NCBI RefSeq assembly: GCF_000373365.1
Contig: NZ_KB891208.1
Span: forward strand, 1 to 64,000
DNA: 64,000 nucleotides
Direction: 5' to 3'
From: Parafrankia discariae
GTDB taxonomy: Bacteria; Actinomycetota; Actinomycetes; Frankiales; Frankiaceae
Below the pieces are notes generated by a model. The model saw nothing but the letters and a program-made list of their open reading frames with translations. It was not told the origin of the DNA and did no database searches. Made by a program: the position numbers and the translations under genes. Positions 1-10,232 of the stretch are shown here, one piece after another. Positions within the stretch are counted from its first letter, which is position 1, and each line of letters begins with the position of its first letter.

Positions 1-2
1 AG

Positions 3-2744
3 GCGCACGTTCGGGGGGTCTCCGGGGTCTGGCGGGATCTCACCGAGTCGGTGAACTCGATGGCCGGCAACCTCACCAGCCAGGTCCGCAACATCTCCGC
101 GGTGACCCGGGCGGTGGCCCGCGGCGACCTCTCGCAGAAGATCACGGTGACCGCGCAGGGCGAGATCGCCGAGCTGAAGGACACCGTCAACACGATGGTG
201 GACCAGCTCTCCTCCTTCGCCGCCGAGATCACCCGGGTCGGCCGCGAGGTGGGCGTCGAGGGCAAGCTGGGCGGCCAGGCCACGGTCGCCGGGGTCGCGG
301 GCACCTGGAAGGACCTGACCGACAACGTCAACCAGCTCGCGTCGACGCTGACGATCCAGCTCCGCGCGATCGGCGACGTGTCCACCGCGGTGACCCGCGG
401 TGACCTGACCCGCTCCATCACGGTGGAGGCCGAGGGCGAGGTCGCCGAGCTCAAGGACAACATCAACCAGATGATCGCCCGGCTGCGGGAGACCACCGAG
501 GTCAACGCCCAGCAGGACTGGCTCAAGTCGAACCTGGCCCTCATCGGCAGCAAGATGCAGGGCCAGCGCGACCTCTACACCGTCTGCCAGATGATCATCA
601 GTGAGATGACGCCGGCGGTGAACGCCCAGCAGGGCACGGTCTACCTGCTCGACTTCATCGAGGGCGACAAGCTGCGCTACGTCGCCGGCTACGGCTCGGT
701 GCCGCGGCGCCGATCGGACGGCACGTTCCTGTTCGGCGAGGGCCTCATCGGCCAGGCGGCGCTGGAGAAGAAGCGCATCCGGGTCGAGGACGTGCCCGCC
801 GGCTACCTCAACATCCGCAGCGGCCTGGGCGAGGCCCCGCCGTGCGACCTGGTCGTGGTTCCGGTCATCTTCGAGAACCAGGTTCTCGGTGTGATCGAAC
901 TGGCCTCTTTCACCCCGTTCTCCGACCTGCATCTCACGCTCGTCGACCAGCTCGTCGACACCATCGGCGTCGTCCTGAACACGATCATGGCGAACGCCCG
1001 CACCGAGGAGCTGCTGGCCCAGTCGCAGCGGCTGACCCAGGAGCTGCGCTCGCAGTCCGTCGAGCTCCAGCGCACGAACAACGAGCTGGAGGAGAAGGCG
1101 GCGCTGCTGGAGGAGAAGAACCAGGAGATCGAGCTGGCCCGGATCGGGCTGGAGGAGAAGGCCGAGCAGCTCGCGCTGTCCTCGCAGTACAAGTCGGAGT
1201 TCCTGGCGAACATGAGCCACGAGCTGCGCACCCCGCTGAACAGCCTGCTCATCCTGGCCAAGCTGCTGGCCGACAACCCCGACCACAACCTGAGCCAGAA
1301 GCAGATCGACTTCGCCGAGACGATCCACTCCGCCGGCTCCGAGCTGCTCGGGCTGATCAACGACATCCTCGACCTCTCCAAGGTCGAGGCCGGCAAGATG
1401 AACGTCGACGCCGGCCCGGTGCGCACCGCCGCGCTGTGCGACGCGGTGGCGGGCGTGTTCGGGCCCACCGCCGAGGAGAAGGGCCTCACCTTCGAGATCA
1501 GCGTCACCGAGGACGTGCCGGACGAGTTCGTCACCGACGAGCAGCGCATCCAGCAGGTGCTCAAGAACCTGCTGTCGAACGCGGTCAAGTTCACCGACGC
1601 GGGTACCGTCCGGCTGGATGTCGCCGTCGCCCCGTCGGAGACCCCGTTCGTCGCGCCGAGCCTGCGCTCGGCGCCGATGGTGCTGTCCTTCGCCGTCACC
1701 GACACCGGGATCGGGGTCGCCGCCGAGAAGCTCAGGATGATCTTCGAGGCGTTCCAGCAGGCGGACGGCACGACCTCGCGCCGCTACGGCGGCACCGGCC
1801 TCGGGCTGTCGATCAGCAAGGAGATCGCCCGGCTGCTCGGCGGGTCGATCGCCGTCTCCAGCCAGATCGGACAGGGCAGCACGTTCACCCTGTTCGTCCC
1901 GTCGGTGATGCCCTCGGAGGCGCCGGTGGGCCCCCACCCCGGCGAGCCCGACGGTGTCCTGATGATCGTGGACGGCGCCGTCCAGTCGCGGCCGCGGGCC
2001 GACGGCGGGGGCGACGGCCGCGGGCCGGTGCTGGCCGGTGTCGAGCGGGCCGCCCTCGTCCCGGCGGAGCGCCGGCCGGCGGGGCCGGAGACACCCGGCG
2101 ACGCGGCACACCGGGAGGGCACCGGCAAGGCTCCCGCCGGCCCGGTCAACGGGGCGGGCACCACCCGGCAGCGTGACGGCGAACGGGTCTACGGCACCCC
2201 CGGCCGGCCCGGCGAGCCCAAGGCGGTCCGCAATCTGTCGCGGACCTCGTGGTCGGGCCGGGGCGGCACCGGGTCGGGCGGCGAGCGGGCGCCCGCCGAG
2301 GGCACCCCGTTCCTGCTCGACCCGCCGGCGCCCGTGCGGCCGCCGACGCCGAACACCGACGGCGGCGACCCGCTCGTGGGCGCCAGCATCCTGGTGGTCG
2401 ACGACGACGTCCGTAACGTGTTCGCCCTGACCAGCGCCCTGGAGATGCATGGGATGCGGGTGCTGTACGCCGACAACGGCCACGACGCCATCCGGATGCT
2501 CCAGCAGGACGGCACACCGGTGCACCTGGTACTGATGGACGTCATGCTTCCGGGCATGGACGGCAACGCGACCACGCTGGAGATCCGGGCGATGCCGGCC
2601 TTCGCGGCGCTGCCGATCCTCGTGCTGACCGCCAAGGCGATGCCCGGTGACCGGGAGAAGAGCATTTCCGCCGGTGCGAGCGACTACATCACCAAGCCGG
2701 TGGATCTTGATTTCCTGCTCGGAGTGATGCGGTCGTATCTGTGA
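3..2744 (+). CDS. multi-HAMP hybrid sensor histidine kinase, 5' truncated
   Basis: The frame is open from base 3, and the first codons continue a HAMP repeat, so the true start lies upstream of the window. Visible order: at least two and a half HAMP repeats (to about residue 150 from base 51), a GAF domain (about 170-310), a Glu-rich coiled coil, a HisKA domain with motif [10 protein letters not shown] (phospho-acceptor His codon at 1218), an HATPase domain with N box, DTGIG and GGTGLGLSI, a low-complexity Gly/Pro/Arg linker of about 150 residues (bases 1950-2370), and a receiver domain with [12 protein letters not shown]. No membrane segment is visible, so it is probably a cytoplasmic phosphorelay kinase. 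A response regulator follows 139 bases later and is the likely partner. The stimulus is unknown. Confidence 0.93.
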   Translation, partial: AHVRGVSGVWRDLTESVNSMAGNLTSQVRNISAVTRAVARGDLSQKITVTAQGEIAELKDTVNTMVDQLSSFAAEITRVGREVGVEGKLGGQATVAGVAGTWKDLTDNVNQLASTLTIQLRAIGDVSTAVTRGDLTRSITVEAEGEVAELKDNINQMIARLRETTEVNAQQDWLKSNLALIGSKMQGQRDLYTVCQMIISEMTPAVNAQQGTVYLLDFIEGDKLRYVAGYGSVPRRRSDGTFLFGEGLIGQAALEKKRIRVEDVPAGYLNIRSGLGEAPPCDLVVVPVIFENQVLGVIELASFTPFSDLHLTLVDQLVDTIGVVLNTIMANARTEELLAQSQRLTQELRSQSVELQRTNNELEEKAALLEEKNQEIELARIGLEEKAEQLALSSQYKSEFLANMSHELRTPLNSLLILAKLLADNPDHNLSQKQIDFAETIHSAGSELLGLINDILDLSKVEAGKMNVDAGPVRTAALCDAVAGVFGPTAEEKGLTFEISVTEDVPDEFVTDEQRIQQVLKNLLSNAVKFTDAGTVRLDVAVAPSETPFVAPSLRSAPMVLSFAVTDTGIGVAAEKLRMIFEAFQQADGTTSRRYGGTGLGLSISKEIARLLGGSIAVSSQIGQGSTFTLFVPSVMPSEAPVGPHPGEPDGVLMIVDGAVQSRPRADGGGDGRGPVLAGVERAALVPAERRPAGPETPGDAAHREGTGKAPAGPVNGAGTTRQRDGERVYGTPGRPGEPKAVRNLSRTSWSGRGGTGSGGERAPAEGTPFLLDPPAPVRPPTPNTDGGDPLVGASILVVDDDVRNVFALTSALEMHGMRVLYADNGHDAIRMLQQDGTPVHLVLMDVMLPGMDGNATTLEIRAMPAFAALPILVLTAKAMPGDREKSISAGASDYITKPVDLDFLLGVMRSYL

Positions 2745-2883
2745 TGATCAGATCGCGTATGGTGCGCATTCGGGTAGGTGTCGACGGGCCGGTGCTGGCC
2801 CGGACATGCCGATCGGCGATGGTGGAGCAGTGGCGTCGGCGCCACGAACACCCAGGCCGACCGGCGAAGGAGGAGGTAGGCGG

Positions 2884-3528
2884 GTGACCGAGCGGACCGG
2901 CGGTCCTGTCGACACCGAGGGCGCGTCGAACACTGAGCGGCCCCGGAGCAAGATCCTCCTGGTGGACGACCGCCCCGACAACCTGATGGCGCTGGAGGCG
3001 ATCCTCGCCTCCCTGGACCAGGATCTGGTGACCGCGTCCTCAGGTGAGGAGGCGCTCAAGCGCCTGCTCATCGACGACTTCGCGGTCATCCTTCTCGACG
3101 TCCAGATGCCCGGAATGGACGGCTTCGAGACCGCGCATCGCATCAAGCAGCGCGGGCGGACGCGGGACACGCCGATCATCTTCCTGACGGCGATCGACCG
3201 CGAGCCGCATCACGCCTTCCGCGGCTACGCGGTCGGCGCGGTGGACTACATCGCCAAGCCGTTCGACCCCTGGCTGCTGCGGGCCAAGGTGAGCGTCTTC
3301 GTCGAGCTGTTCGAGAAGAACGAGCGGCTGGCCGAGCTCGCCCACCAGCGGGTGCGGGACTTCGACCTCATCGCCGAGGTCGCCGAGCGCCTGATCGGCC
3401 TCGACGTGCTCCTCGACGGTGCCGCGACGTCGAACGAGGAGACGCTCGCCGCCGCGAGCGCCGAGGTACGCGGCCTGGTCTCCCGGCTGCGGCCCTTCGC
3501 CCGCTCGACGGGCGGCCAGCCCGAGTAG
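2884..3528 (+). CDS. response regulator, stand-alone receiver domain
   Basis: 214 residues from a GTG preceded by a near-ideal ribosome site (GGAGGAGGTAGG, ends about 5 bases upstream). An ATG at 2806 is in frame but lacks such a site and adds an unlikely Pro/Arg-rich leader. The receiver domain (about residues 18-140) has the acidic pair in LLVDDRPDN, phospho-acceptor Asp in ILLDVQMPGMDG, Thr in FLTA and Lys in IAKPFDPW. The C-terminal 70 residues are helical with no DNA-binding fold that I recognise. It sits just after the hybrid kinase and may act as the relay output or a phosphate sink. Confidence 0.9.
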   Translation: MTERTGGPVDTEGASNTERPRSKILLVDDRPDNLMALEAILASLDQDLVTASSGEEALKRLLIDDFAVILLDVQMPGMDGFETAHRIKQRGRTRDTPIIFLTAIDREPHHAFRGYAVGAVDYIAKPFDPWLLRAKVSVFVELFEKNERLAELAHQRVRDFDLIAEVAERLIGLDVLLDGAATSNEETLAAASAEVRGLVSRLRPFARSTGGQPE

Positions 3529-3689
3529 CCCGAGCGGGCGGCCCGGTCCCGGGGTCGCCGGCATCCCGGGGCTGTCCGTGTCGCGGGGCTGTCAGTGGCC
3601 CCGACCGGCTTGTCGCTGATTCGCCCCCCTGCCGTGTGCGCTGACGGTAAGATCCCTCCTACCGGGAGTGGTCGCGAGGGGGCGGGTCG

Positions 3690-4436
3690 ATGGCGGGCGG
3701 CGACCCGCACGCGATCGCCGCCGCGGATCTGCCCCCGTTGCGGCTGCCCTACGCCGACGGCCTGATCACCATCGACCGGGTCCGCCGCGCACCGGACTCC
3801 CCGGTCTGCCGGGTGCGGCCCGGAGACCCGGCGGAGGGCTCGATCGTGACGCTGGTCGACTTCGTCACGGCCGACCCCGCCCAGGCCGCCCGCACGGCCA
3901 CCGCCCTGGTGCGCACGGCCGACCTGACAGCCGTCGCCGTGCACGCGCGCTACGCGCCGACGGCCGTCGCGGCGCTCGCGGTCTGCTTCGCCGGCCGGGT
4001 CCGCGACGCCCGGGCCGGCCGCGACCTGTCGGTGCGGATCGTCCTGGCGGACCACCGCCCGGAACTCTCCGGCGGGCTGGTTAGAGTGCCGCACATCGTG
4101 GCCGTTCACGGCTGGCCGAATGGTCCGAGTGGTCCGCAGGGTGGTCCGAAGGGGCCCGTGGGGGTGACGGACCGGGTGGTGTGGGAAATCATGAGCGCGG
4201 ACCAGCACCGGGCGTGGCTGGGCGGGTTTCCCGGCCCGGATCGGGATGGTCTGGAGCGTCATCTGGGCGGGCTCGTCGCACTCGCCGGGCTGGTAAGGGC
4301 GTCAGGTACGCAGGTCCCGCACCGCGAGGAGGTTCTCCGCGCGCTCGCCGGCGGCCCGCTGACGACCGAGGCGGTGCACCGCCATCCCGGCCCGCTGCTC
4401 GCCGCCGCGGCCGTCCTCGGGAACCGCGAAGCGTAA
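3690..4436 (+). CDS. hypothetical protein
   Basis: 248 residues, family not recognised. The sequence alternates beta-like and helical stretches (for example LTAVAVHARYAPTAVAALAV), with no signal peptide, membrane segment or metal motif. The ATG follows a G-rich but weak ribosome site (GAGGGGGCGGG). It lies between a response regulator and a Ser/Thr kinase, both on the same strand, with gaps of 161 and 106 bases, so a signalling link is possible but unsupported. Codon use matches the neighbours, which argues that it is a real gene. Confidence 0.65.
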   Translation: MAGGDPHAIAAADLPPLRLPYADGLITIDRVRRAPDSPVCRVRPGDPAEGSIVTLVDFVTADPAQAARTATALVRTADLTAVAVHARYAPTAVAALAVCFAGRVRDARAGRDLSVRIVLADHRPELSGGLVRVPHIVAVHGWPNGPSGPQGGPKGPVGVTDRVVWEIMSADQHRAWLGGFPGPDRDGLERHLGGLVALAGLVRASGTQVPHREEVLRALAGGPLTTEAVHRHPGPLLAAAAVLGNREA

Positions 4437-4542
4437 CCAGGCCGCGTAGGGGCCCGACCGCGCCGATAACATGCGGTTGCGCCCGAGGCGCCTGCGACAT
4501 CCCGTTACGGGGTTTCACAAATATTTCGGAGGTGTCGAATCT

Positions 4543-7350
4543 GTGGTCATTGCCCGGCGACACCTCGAACGTTCGCGCGGCAATCAACCGGTTTCGGTCG
4601 GTCCGTATGCTGTTGAACGTCAGCTGCTAGAGGCCGGAACCGGGCCGGTCTATCTCGGGAGGGATCCCGAGGGCGGCCAGGTGGCCATCAAGGTGATCAG
4701 TGCGGCGTTCGCCCGCGACCATGAATTCCGCCGCCGGCTGCGCGCTGATCTCGAGACCGTCCGCGCACTGGCACCTCTGTGCCTGGCGGACATCCTCGAC
4801 GCCGACACCTCCGCCGATCCGCCGTATGTCGTCACCGAGTTCGTGGACGCTCCGACCCTGGCGGCGACGGTCGCGCAGGGCGGTCCGCTGGCGGTGTCCG
4901 ACGTTCGACGGCTCGCCGTGGCGCTCGGGTCGGCGCTGACCGGGCTCCATGGCGCCGGTCTTGTCTTCGGTGACCTGAAGCCGGCGAATGTGGTGCTTTT
5001 CGAGGATGGAATCCGGCTGGTCGACTTCGGCCTGTCGCGAGTACTTAACACCGTCGCCCTGCCGGGCCGCGGCGGATCAGGGCCCGGGATGGGTACCCCC
5101 GCTTTTATTACCCCGGAGCATGTCCTGAGGCAGCCGCTCACGATGGCGTCGGACATCTTCACGTGGGGTGGCACGGTGCTCTTCGCCGCCACCGGACGAC
5201 TGCCGTTCGGTAACGGATCACCGCAGGTTCTGTTGCAACGAGCGGTCTATGCGGAACCTGATCTCACCGGTTTGGACCCGGTACTGCGCGACGTGGTCAG
5301 CGCCACGATGCGTAAGGATCCGTCCCGCCGACCCGGCGCCGCGGAACTGCTCGAGGTGCTCGGACGGCTCGGCGACGGCCTGCCCGCGCCCACCGGCCTG
5401 GATCCGCTCGAGATCGCCGTCGCGGCGGCGGTGAACGCCGTCGCCGAAGCGGGCCCGGAGACCTCTTCGGCGGGCGTCGAACTCGCCGAACTCACCGGGG
5501 CCACCGTGCTGCCGGCGAACGTGCCGAACCCGGCGGCCGCTTCGGAGCCGGCTCCCGCCGCCGACACCGGGCCTGGTGCCGAGGCGGGGCCGGAGCTCGG
5601 GGCCGCGGTGGAGCCGGAGCCCGAAGCAGAGGCGGAGCCGGAGGCCGAGGCGGAGCCGGAGCCGGCGGTCGAGGCGGAGCCGGAAGCTGAGGCGGAGCCC
5701 CGCGTCGAAGACCCGCCGGCTCAGCCATCGGAGTCGACCAAGGCATCAAAGCCGGCTCAGCCGGCAGAGCTGTCGGAGCCGGCTGAACGGAGTGAGCCGG
5801 CGGGCGGGCGTCGGCGCGGGCCCGACGGACACTGGTTGTTCCGGCTGTTCCTGGCGGGGATCGCCAGCCTCGCCGTCCTCACCCTGGCGGTCGAGATCAC
5901 CGGGGCTGTCCGGGCCCAGGCCGCGGTGCGGGCGTCCAAGGCCACCGCCGGCCAGGCCCGGGCACTGCTCGAGCGTCAGCCGGATCTCGCCGGCCAGCTC
6001 GCCGCGGCGGCCTACGAGATCGCTCCGACCGCGGCGGCCGGCGAGGCACTCGTCGCCGCGGCCGTCCGCCGGACCGGCCATCTGCCCGGCGACGTCCGCG
6101 ACCTCGCCGTCGCCCCGGACGGCAGCAGCCTGGTCACCGCCGGCGACACCGGTGCCGGCTTCTGGGACCTCACCGACCCGTCCGGCAACCGTCGCATCAC
6201 CGCGTTCCCGGTCGACGGGCCCGCGGTCAGCGCCGTCGGCTACGTGTCGCCGCCCGGCCGACCGGCCGCCGCGGGCCAGATCATCGTCACCGCGGCCGGT
6301 CCGGCCGGGGAGCCGGCCGGCGCGGGGGCCAGCAACGTCCAGCTTTGGCGGGTGACGCCGGACGGCGCGGTGGAACGGCTCGGCGTGCTGGCCGGGCAGA
6401 CCGGCACCGTCGGCGAGATCGCGGTGAGCCGCGCCGGTGACGCGATCGCCACCGGCTCCTCGGACGGCACGCTCCGGCTGTGGGACGTGACCGACCCGCG
6501 TGCGCCCGCCGAGCTGGCCGTCCTGCGGACCCCCGGGCCGATCACGGCGCTCGCGTTCTCCCCGGGCGGGGATCAGCTCGTGGTCGGTGGGGCCGCCCGC
6601 CTCTCCCTGTGGTCCCTGGATGATCCGCGCGAACCGCGCCGGCAGGGCCTGCTGCACGGCGAGGGCGTCGTCGCCGGCGCCTCCTACTCACCGGACGGCC
6701 GGACGCTCGCGGTGGCGACCACCGGCCTGCGGGACATCGCGGCGCAGCCCGCCGCGCCGGCCGCGACGGCGGTCGCCTCGTCCCTGGCACCGCCGGAGAA
6801 GTCCCGGTCCGTCGTGGAGATCTACCGGCCGGGCGACCCGCGCGGGCTGCGCCGGCTCACCTCCTTCGCCACCGCGAGTGGCGCGGGGATGGTGGCCTTC
6901 TCACCGGACGGGCGGGCACTGGCGGTGGCCGCCGCGGTGGGCGGCGGCGATGTCGGTGTCTGGGACATGTCGGACCCGACCCGGCCGCGGGCCCGGCTGA
7001 CCCTGTCCACACCCACGGCGCCGGCTGGCACGGCGCCGGCTGGCGCCGAGGGGCCCTCCGAGCTCGCGGCGCTCGCCATCACCGGGCAGGCGGCCGTCCC
7101 ACTCGAACCGGCGGCGCTCGCGGCGGCGACGCCCCAGCCGGGGAGTCTCGCGCCGACCGCGCTCGCCTTCGCCGAGGGGCCCGCCCGGACTCTCGCCGTC
7201 GCCGACGGGAACGGCGCGCGGGTCTGGGATCTCGACCCGCGGACCGCGCGGGACCAGGTCTGCGGCCGGGTCCAGGCCGAGATCACGAGACAGGACTGGC
7301 GCAGCTACATCCCGAACCGCCACTACTCACCGCCCTGCCCCCAAGCCTGA
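4543..7350 (+). CDS. membrane Ser/Thr protein kinase with C-terminal WD40 repeats
   Basis: 935 residues from GTG 4543, chosen because GGAGG lies 10 bases upstream; an in-frame ATG at 4471 has no such site. Order: protein kinase domain (about 16-275) with VAIKVI lysine, GDLKPANVV catalytic loop (the usual HR before D reads FG) and VDFGLSR; an acidic Glu-Pro/Glu-Ala repeat tract (about 345-420); one membrane helix (LFLAGIASLAVLTLAV, about 430-456); then an extracellular-side WD40 propeller (about 515-900) with repeats such as DGTLRLWDV and SPDGRALAVA. This is the PknB-like kinase/beta-propeller design common in filamentous actinobacteria. The kinase domain is less GC-rich than the propeller. 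The ligand is unknown. Confidence 0.9.
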   Translation: MVIARRHLERSRGNQPVSVGPYAVERQLLEAGTGPVYLGRDPEGGQVAIKVISAAFARDHEFRRRLRADLETVRALAPLCLADILDADTSADPPYVVTEFVDAPTLAATVAQGGPLAVSDVRRLAVALGSALTGLHGAGLVFGDLKPANVVLFEDGIRLVDFGLSRVLNTVALPGRGGSGPGMGTPAFITPEHVLRQPLTMASDIFTWGGTVLFAATGRLPFGNGSPQVLLQRAVYAEPDLTGLDPVLRDVVSATMRKDPSRRPGAAELLEVLGRLGDGLPAPTGLDPLEIAVAAAVNAVAEAGPETSSAGVELAELTGATVLPANVPNPAAASEPAPAADTGPGAEAGPELGAAVEPEPEAEAEPEAEAEPEPAVEAEPEAEAEPRVEDPPAQPSESTKASKPAQPAELSEPAERSEPAGGRRRGPDGHWLFRLFLAGIASLAVLTLAVEITGAVRAQAAVRASKATAGQARALLERQPDLAGQLAAAAYEIAPTAAAGEALVAAAVRRTGHLPGDVRDLAVAPDGSSLVTAGDTGAGFWDLTDPSGNRRITAFPVDGPAVSAVGYVSPPGRPAAAGQIIVTAAGPAGEPAGAGASNVQLWRVTPDGAVERLGVLAGQTGTVGEIAVSRAGDAIATGSSDGTLRLWDVTDPRAPAELAVLRTPGPITALAFSPGGDQLVVGGAARLSLWSLDDPREPRRQGLLHGEGVVAGASYSPDGRTLAVATTGLRDIAAQPAAPAATAVASSLAPPEKSRSVVEIYRPGDPRGLRRLTSFATASGAGMVAFSPDGRALAVAAAVGGGDVGVWDMSDPTRPRARLTLSTPTAPAGTAPAGAEGPSELAALAITGQAAVPLEPAALAAATPQPGSLAPTALAFAEGPARTLAVADGNGARVWDLDPRTARDQVCGRVQAEITRQDWRSYIPNRHYSPPCPQA
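5575..5740 (+). repeat. in-frame Glu/Ala/Pro-coding imperfect tandem repeat
   Basis: GAGGCGGAGCCGGA-type units, six to eighteen bases long, recur and encode an EAEPE-rich linker just inside the membrane helix of the kinase-WD40 protein. The units are imperfect. Confidence 0.7.
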
Positions 7351-7443
7351 CCCCGCCGGGACGCGGAGACGCGCGATGTGTGTCCGTGTGACTTCGTCCG
7401 GTCGCGGTCGACAGATACCTCTGTTACAGAGGAATATGAAGAC

Positions 7444-8952
7444 GTGGAGATCGCGAGCTGGCCGGGACGGATTTCCGGTGTGGCCGGTGCCCTGCTGCGG
7501 GAGCCCGCCCGGCCGGCCAGGATCCGGGAGTCCTCGCTGGCGACCGTCCTCACGGTCGGCACCGTCTGCATCGGCAGCTTCCTGGGGCAGCTCGACGCCA
7601 GCATCGTCACGATCGCGCTCGCCGACCTGCGGGCCGACCTGGGCGTCTCCCTCGGCCTGGCGACCTGGGTCAGCCTCTCCTATCTGGTGACGCTGGTCGC
7701 GACCATCGCCGCGCTCGGCCGGCTCGCCGACATGTACGGCCGCAAGCTGCTGTCCCTGTACGGATTCGCCCTGTTCACCGTGGCCTCGGTCGGCGCCGCG
7801 CTGGCCCCGGGCATCGGGGTGCTCATCGCCTGCCGGGTCGCGCAGGCTCTCGGCGCGGCCATGCTGCAGGCGAACAGCGTCGCCCTGATCGCGACGAGCG
7901 TCGAGCCGAGGCGGCTCACCGCCGCGCTCGGCGCCCAGGGCGCCGCCCAGGCGTTCGGGCTCTCCCTCGGGCCGTTGGCCGGCGGCCTGCTGCTCGAACT
8001 CGGCGGGTGGCGGTGGGTCTTCTGGGCGCACATACCCGCGGGAGTGCTCGGGTTCGTGCTCGGAGTCCTGCTGCTGCCCCGCACCAGGGCACCCGCGCCC
8101 CGGACGCCGTTCGACTGGTCGGGCCTGGCCCTCCTGGTGCCCACGGTGTCGGCCGTGCTGCTCGCGCTGTCGGTCGGCGAGTCCGCCCGCTCGGCCGGCC
8201 CGCTCGCCGCCGTCGGCGGGCTGGTGCTGGTCGCGGCGCTGGGCGGGGTGCTGTTCGTCCGCCGGGAGTCGTCCGCGGTGAGCCCGATGGTCGACCTCGC
8301 GCTGGTGGCGCACCGGGCGGTCGGGCCGCGGCTGGCCGCGGGGACGCTCTCCTTCCTCGTCCTGTTCGGGCTGCTGCTGACGATCCCGCAGAACTCCGAC
8401 GACAGCGCGGTGGCGGTGGGCCTGCTGCTGGCGGCGCTGCCGATCTCGATCGGGGTCGCGGCGCCCGTCGCGGGCACGCTCGTCGCCCGGTTCGGTGTCC
8501 GTGCCGTGACGTCCGGGGCGATGGTGGGCGTGGCCGGCGGCCTCGGCCTGCTGGCGGCCGGGGGGAGCGGCCCGGCTGTCGGCGTGCCCGCGCTGGCGCT
8601 GATCGGCTGCGGGCTGGGCCTGTTCACCCCGTCGAACAACGGCGCCGTCATGGTTGTCGTGCCGGCGCCGCAGAGCGGGATGGCCAGCGGCGTGGTGAAC
8701 ATGACCCGCGGGCTCGGCACGGCGTTCGGGGTCTCGGTGTCGGCGCTCGCCTACGCCGCCGGTGGCTTCACCACGACGATGCTGCTGCTCGCCGCGGTCG
8801 CACTCGGCGGCGCCCTGCTCGCCGCGACGGCCACCCCAGCTACCCCAGCCACCTCGGCCACCTCGGCCGCGCCAGCCGCGGGCGCCGCCGCCACCGCCGC
8901 GACGGCGGGCGCGCTGCCGCCTCAGCGCGAGAACGACCGCGCGGCGCCGTAA
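7444..8952 (+). CDS. MFS drug exporter, DHA2 (EmrB/QacA) type
   Basis: 502 residues from GTG 7444, which has AGAGGA about 10 bases upstream; an in-frame ATG at 7378 would add a polar leader with no clear ribosome site. The protein shows the DHA2 pattern: LGQLDASIVTIALADL in the first helix, motif A GRLADMYGRKL, motif C region GLSLGPLAGGLLLE, and about 14 hydrophobic segments. The last 40 residues are Ala/Thr-rich and low complexity. Its 3' end overlaps by 31 bases the 3' end of the convergent AlkB-like gene. It probably exports a hydrophobic drug or metabolite. A MarR gene lies 0.8 kb downstream, beyond that gene, and could be the regulator. Confidence 0.9.
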   Translation: MEIASWPGRISGVAGALLREPARPARIRESSLATVLTVGTVCIGSFLGQLDASIVTIALADLRADLGVSLGLATWVSLSYLVTLVATIAALGRLADMYGRKLLSLYGFALFTVASVGAALAPGIGVLIACRVAQALGAAMLQANSVALIATSVEPRRLTAALGAQGAAQAFGLSLGPLAGGLLLELGGWRWVFWAHIPAGVLGFVLGVLLLPRTRAPAPRTPFDWSGLALLVPTVSAVLLALSVGESARSAGPLAAVGGLVLVAALGGVLFVRRESSAVSPMVDLALVAHRAVGPRLAAGTLSFLVLFGLLLTIPQNSDDSAVAVGLLLAALPISIGVAAPVAGTLVARFGVRAVTSGAMVGVAGGLGLLAAGGSGPAVGVPALALIGCGLGLFTPSNNGAVMVVVPAPQSGMASGVVNMTRGLGTAFGVSVSALAYAAGGFTTTMLLLAAVALGGALLAATATPATPATSATSAAPAAGAAATAATAGALPPQRENDRAAP

Positions 8953-9611
8953 CCGGGCCCGATCTCCGGTCGCCCGGCGCGGGACGTCCACCGCCACTGC
9001 ACCGAGATGCGCCCGCCCACGTACCCGGGGACCCTGGGCACGGCGTGCAGCCAGTCGGCCTGCGCGCGCCCGCCGAGCACGAGCAGGTCGCCGCCGGCCG
9101 GGGCGAGATCGCGGCCACCGGGAGCCGTCGGGTCGTTGAGGATGCGCCGGCCGGGCGGCAGGTGCCGGGACTTCACGAGGAACGGCCGGCGCGCGCCGAG
9201 GGTGAGGATCGCGATGACCGTCTCGTCCAGCCAGCGCATCTCGCGGTCGCGGTGGAAGGCGACGGCGTCGTTCCCGTCGCGGTACCAGGACATCCCGTAC
9301 CCGTCGAAGTCGACGCCGTAGCGGCGGCGCAGCGCGCGGTAGGCGTCCAGCAGGGCGGGGAAGGACACCGGGCGCCCGCTGCGGATGAAGGCGCTCAGCC
9401 GTGGCTCGGTCACGTGGCGCTCGTAGCGCCACATGGTTCCCTGACGCCAGGAGGTCCCGTCCCGGACGGTGTCGTAGAGCTCGTCCGCGCCGGACATCCA
9501 GCCGCGGGCGACGTCCACCCAGGAGTGGTCGTCGAGCCGCACCCGCTCGAACACCGCGGCCGGGTCGACGCCGGGGACGACCCGCCGGCCGTCCTCACCG
9601 GTACCCGTCAT
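8922..9611 (-). CDS. AlkB-like 2-oxoglutarate/Fe(II) dioxygenase
   Basis: 229 residues. The fold signature is visible: FHRDRE supplies the iron-binding His and Asp (about 120-122), the distal His is in WLHAVPR, and the 2-oxoglutarate Arg is in GRISVQWRW. GYGMSWYRDGND upstream matches the AlkB nucleotide-recognition lid. Members oxidatively demethylate alkylated bases in DNA or RNA. It converges on, and overlaps by 31 bases, the MFS gene. It is divergent from the MarR gene with a 125-base gap, so both could share a regulatory region. Confidence 0.88.
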   Translation of the reverse strand: MTGTGEDGRRVVPGVDPAAVFERVRLDDHSWVDVARGWMSGADELYDTVRDGTSWRQGTMWRYERHVTEPRLSAFIRSGRPVSFPALLDAYRALRRRYGVDFDGYGMSWYRDGNDAVAFHRDREMRWLDETVIAILTLGARRPFLVKSRHLPPGRRILNDPTAPGGRDLAPAGGDLLVLGGRAQADWLHAVPRVPGYVGGRISVQWRWTSRAGRPEIGPGYGAARSFSR

Positions 9612-9736
9612 CGCCCGACGCTACCTCCGTCACCGTCACCTCGGTCTCCGTCCCGGGCGGACCCGGAGACAGGGGAGCGGACCGTGTGCGGGATGGCCGG
9701 ACGTCGGGCTCCCGCGGGCGTAACCTGCCCGTTGTC

Positions 9737-10204
9737 ATGACGGTAGATCAGCATGCCAACGCCGTGGGCCTCACCGAGGTCGTCACGCGGCTGCGGCGGG
9801 TGCTGCGCAGCAGCATCCGCACGGACATCCCCTGGGAGTCGCTGCCCATGGCCCAGGTGGAGCTGCTCCAGTGCGTCGCCGAGCGGGACGGCACCCGGGT
9901 CGGGGAGCTCGCCGGGCTGCTGCGGCTCGCGCCGAACTCGGTCTCGACGCTGGTCGCCCAGCTCACCGATGCCGGTCTCGTGCGGCGCGAGCGCGATCCG
10001 GCGGACCGCCGGGCCGTGGCCCTGCGGCTCACCGAGGCGGGCGAGCGGGCCCTCACCGGATGGCTGCAGGCGCACGAGCGGCGGATCGGCTCCGCCATGG
10101 AGATCCTCGCCGACGACGACCGTGACGCGATCATCGCGGCCCTGCCGGCCCTGGGCCGCCTGGTCGAGGCGCTCGACGACCGCCCCCGCCCGCCCGGCGA
10201 ATGA
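9737..10204 (+). CDS. MarR family transcriptional regulator
   Basis: 155 residues from ATG 9737 (the in-frame start at 9401 lies inside the opposite AlkB gene). The winged helix is clear: VGELAGLLRLAPNSVSTLVAQLTDAGLV recognition helix, then the wing RRERDPADRRAVALRLTEAG (about 50-105), flanked by dimerisation helices. The family represses efflux and stress genes and responds to small ligands. Divergent AlkB-like and nearby MFS genes are possible targets. Confidence 0.88.
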   Translation: MTVDQHANAVGLTEVVTRLRRVLRSSIRTDIPWESLPMAQVELLQCVAERDGTRVGELAGLLRLAPNSVSTLVAQLTDAGLVRRERDPADRRAVALRLTEAGERALTGWLQAHERRIGSAMEILADDDRDAIIAALPALGRLVEALDDRPRPPGE

Positions 10205-10209
10205 GACCA

Positions 10210-10225
10210 CCCGTCAGACGACGGG
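10210..10225. terminator. short hairpin between convergent marR and csoR genes
   Basis: CCCGTC-AGAC-GACGGG forms a 6-bp stem in the 28-base gap between two convergent genes. It has no T tract and is weak. Confidence 0.3.
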
Positions 10226-10232
10226 CCGGGCC

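Noticed and set aside
803..1771. 322-residue minus-strand frame inside the kinase
   Set aside because: Ser/Arg-rich shadow; the plus strand has GAF, HisKA and HATPase motifs in frame.
7327..9432. 701-residue minus-strand frame
   Set aside because: It is the antisense of the MFS gene and part of AlkB; composition is Arg/Pro/Gln-rich with no domain.
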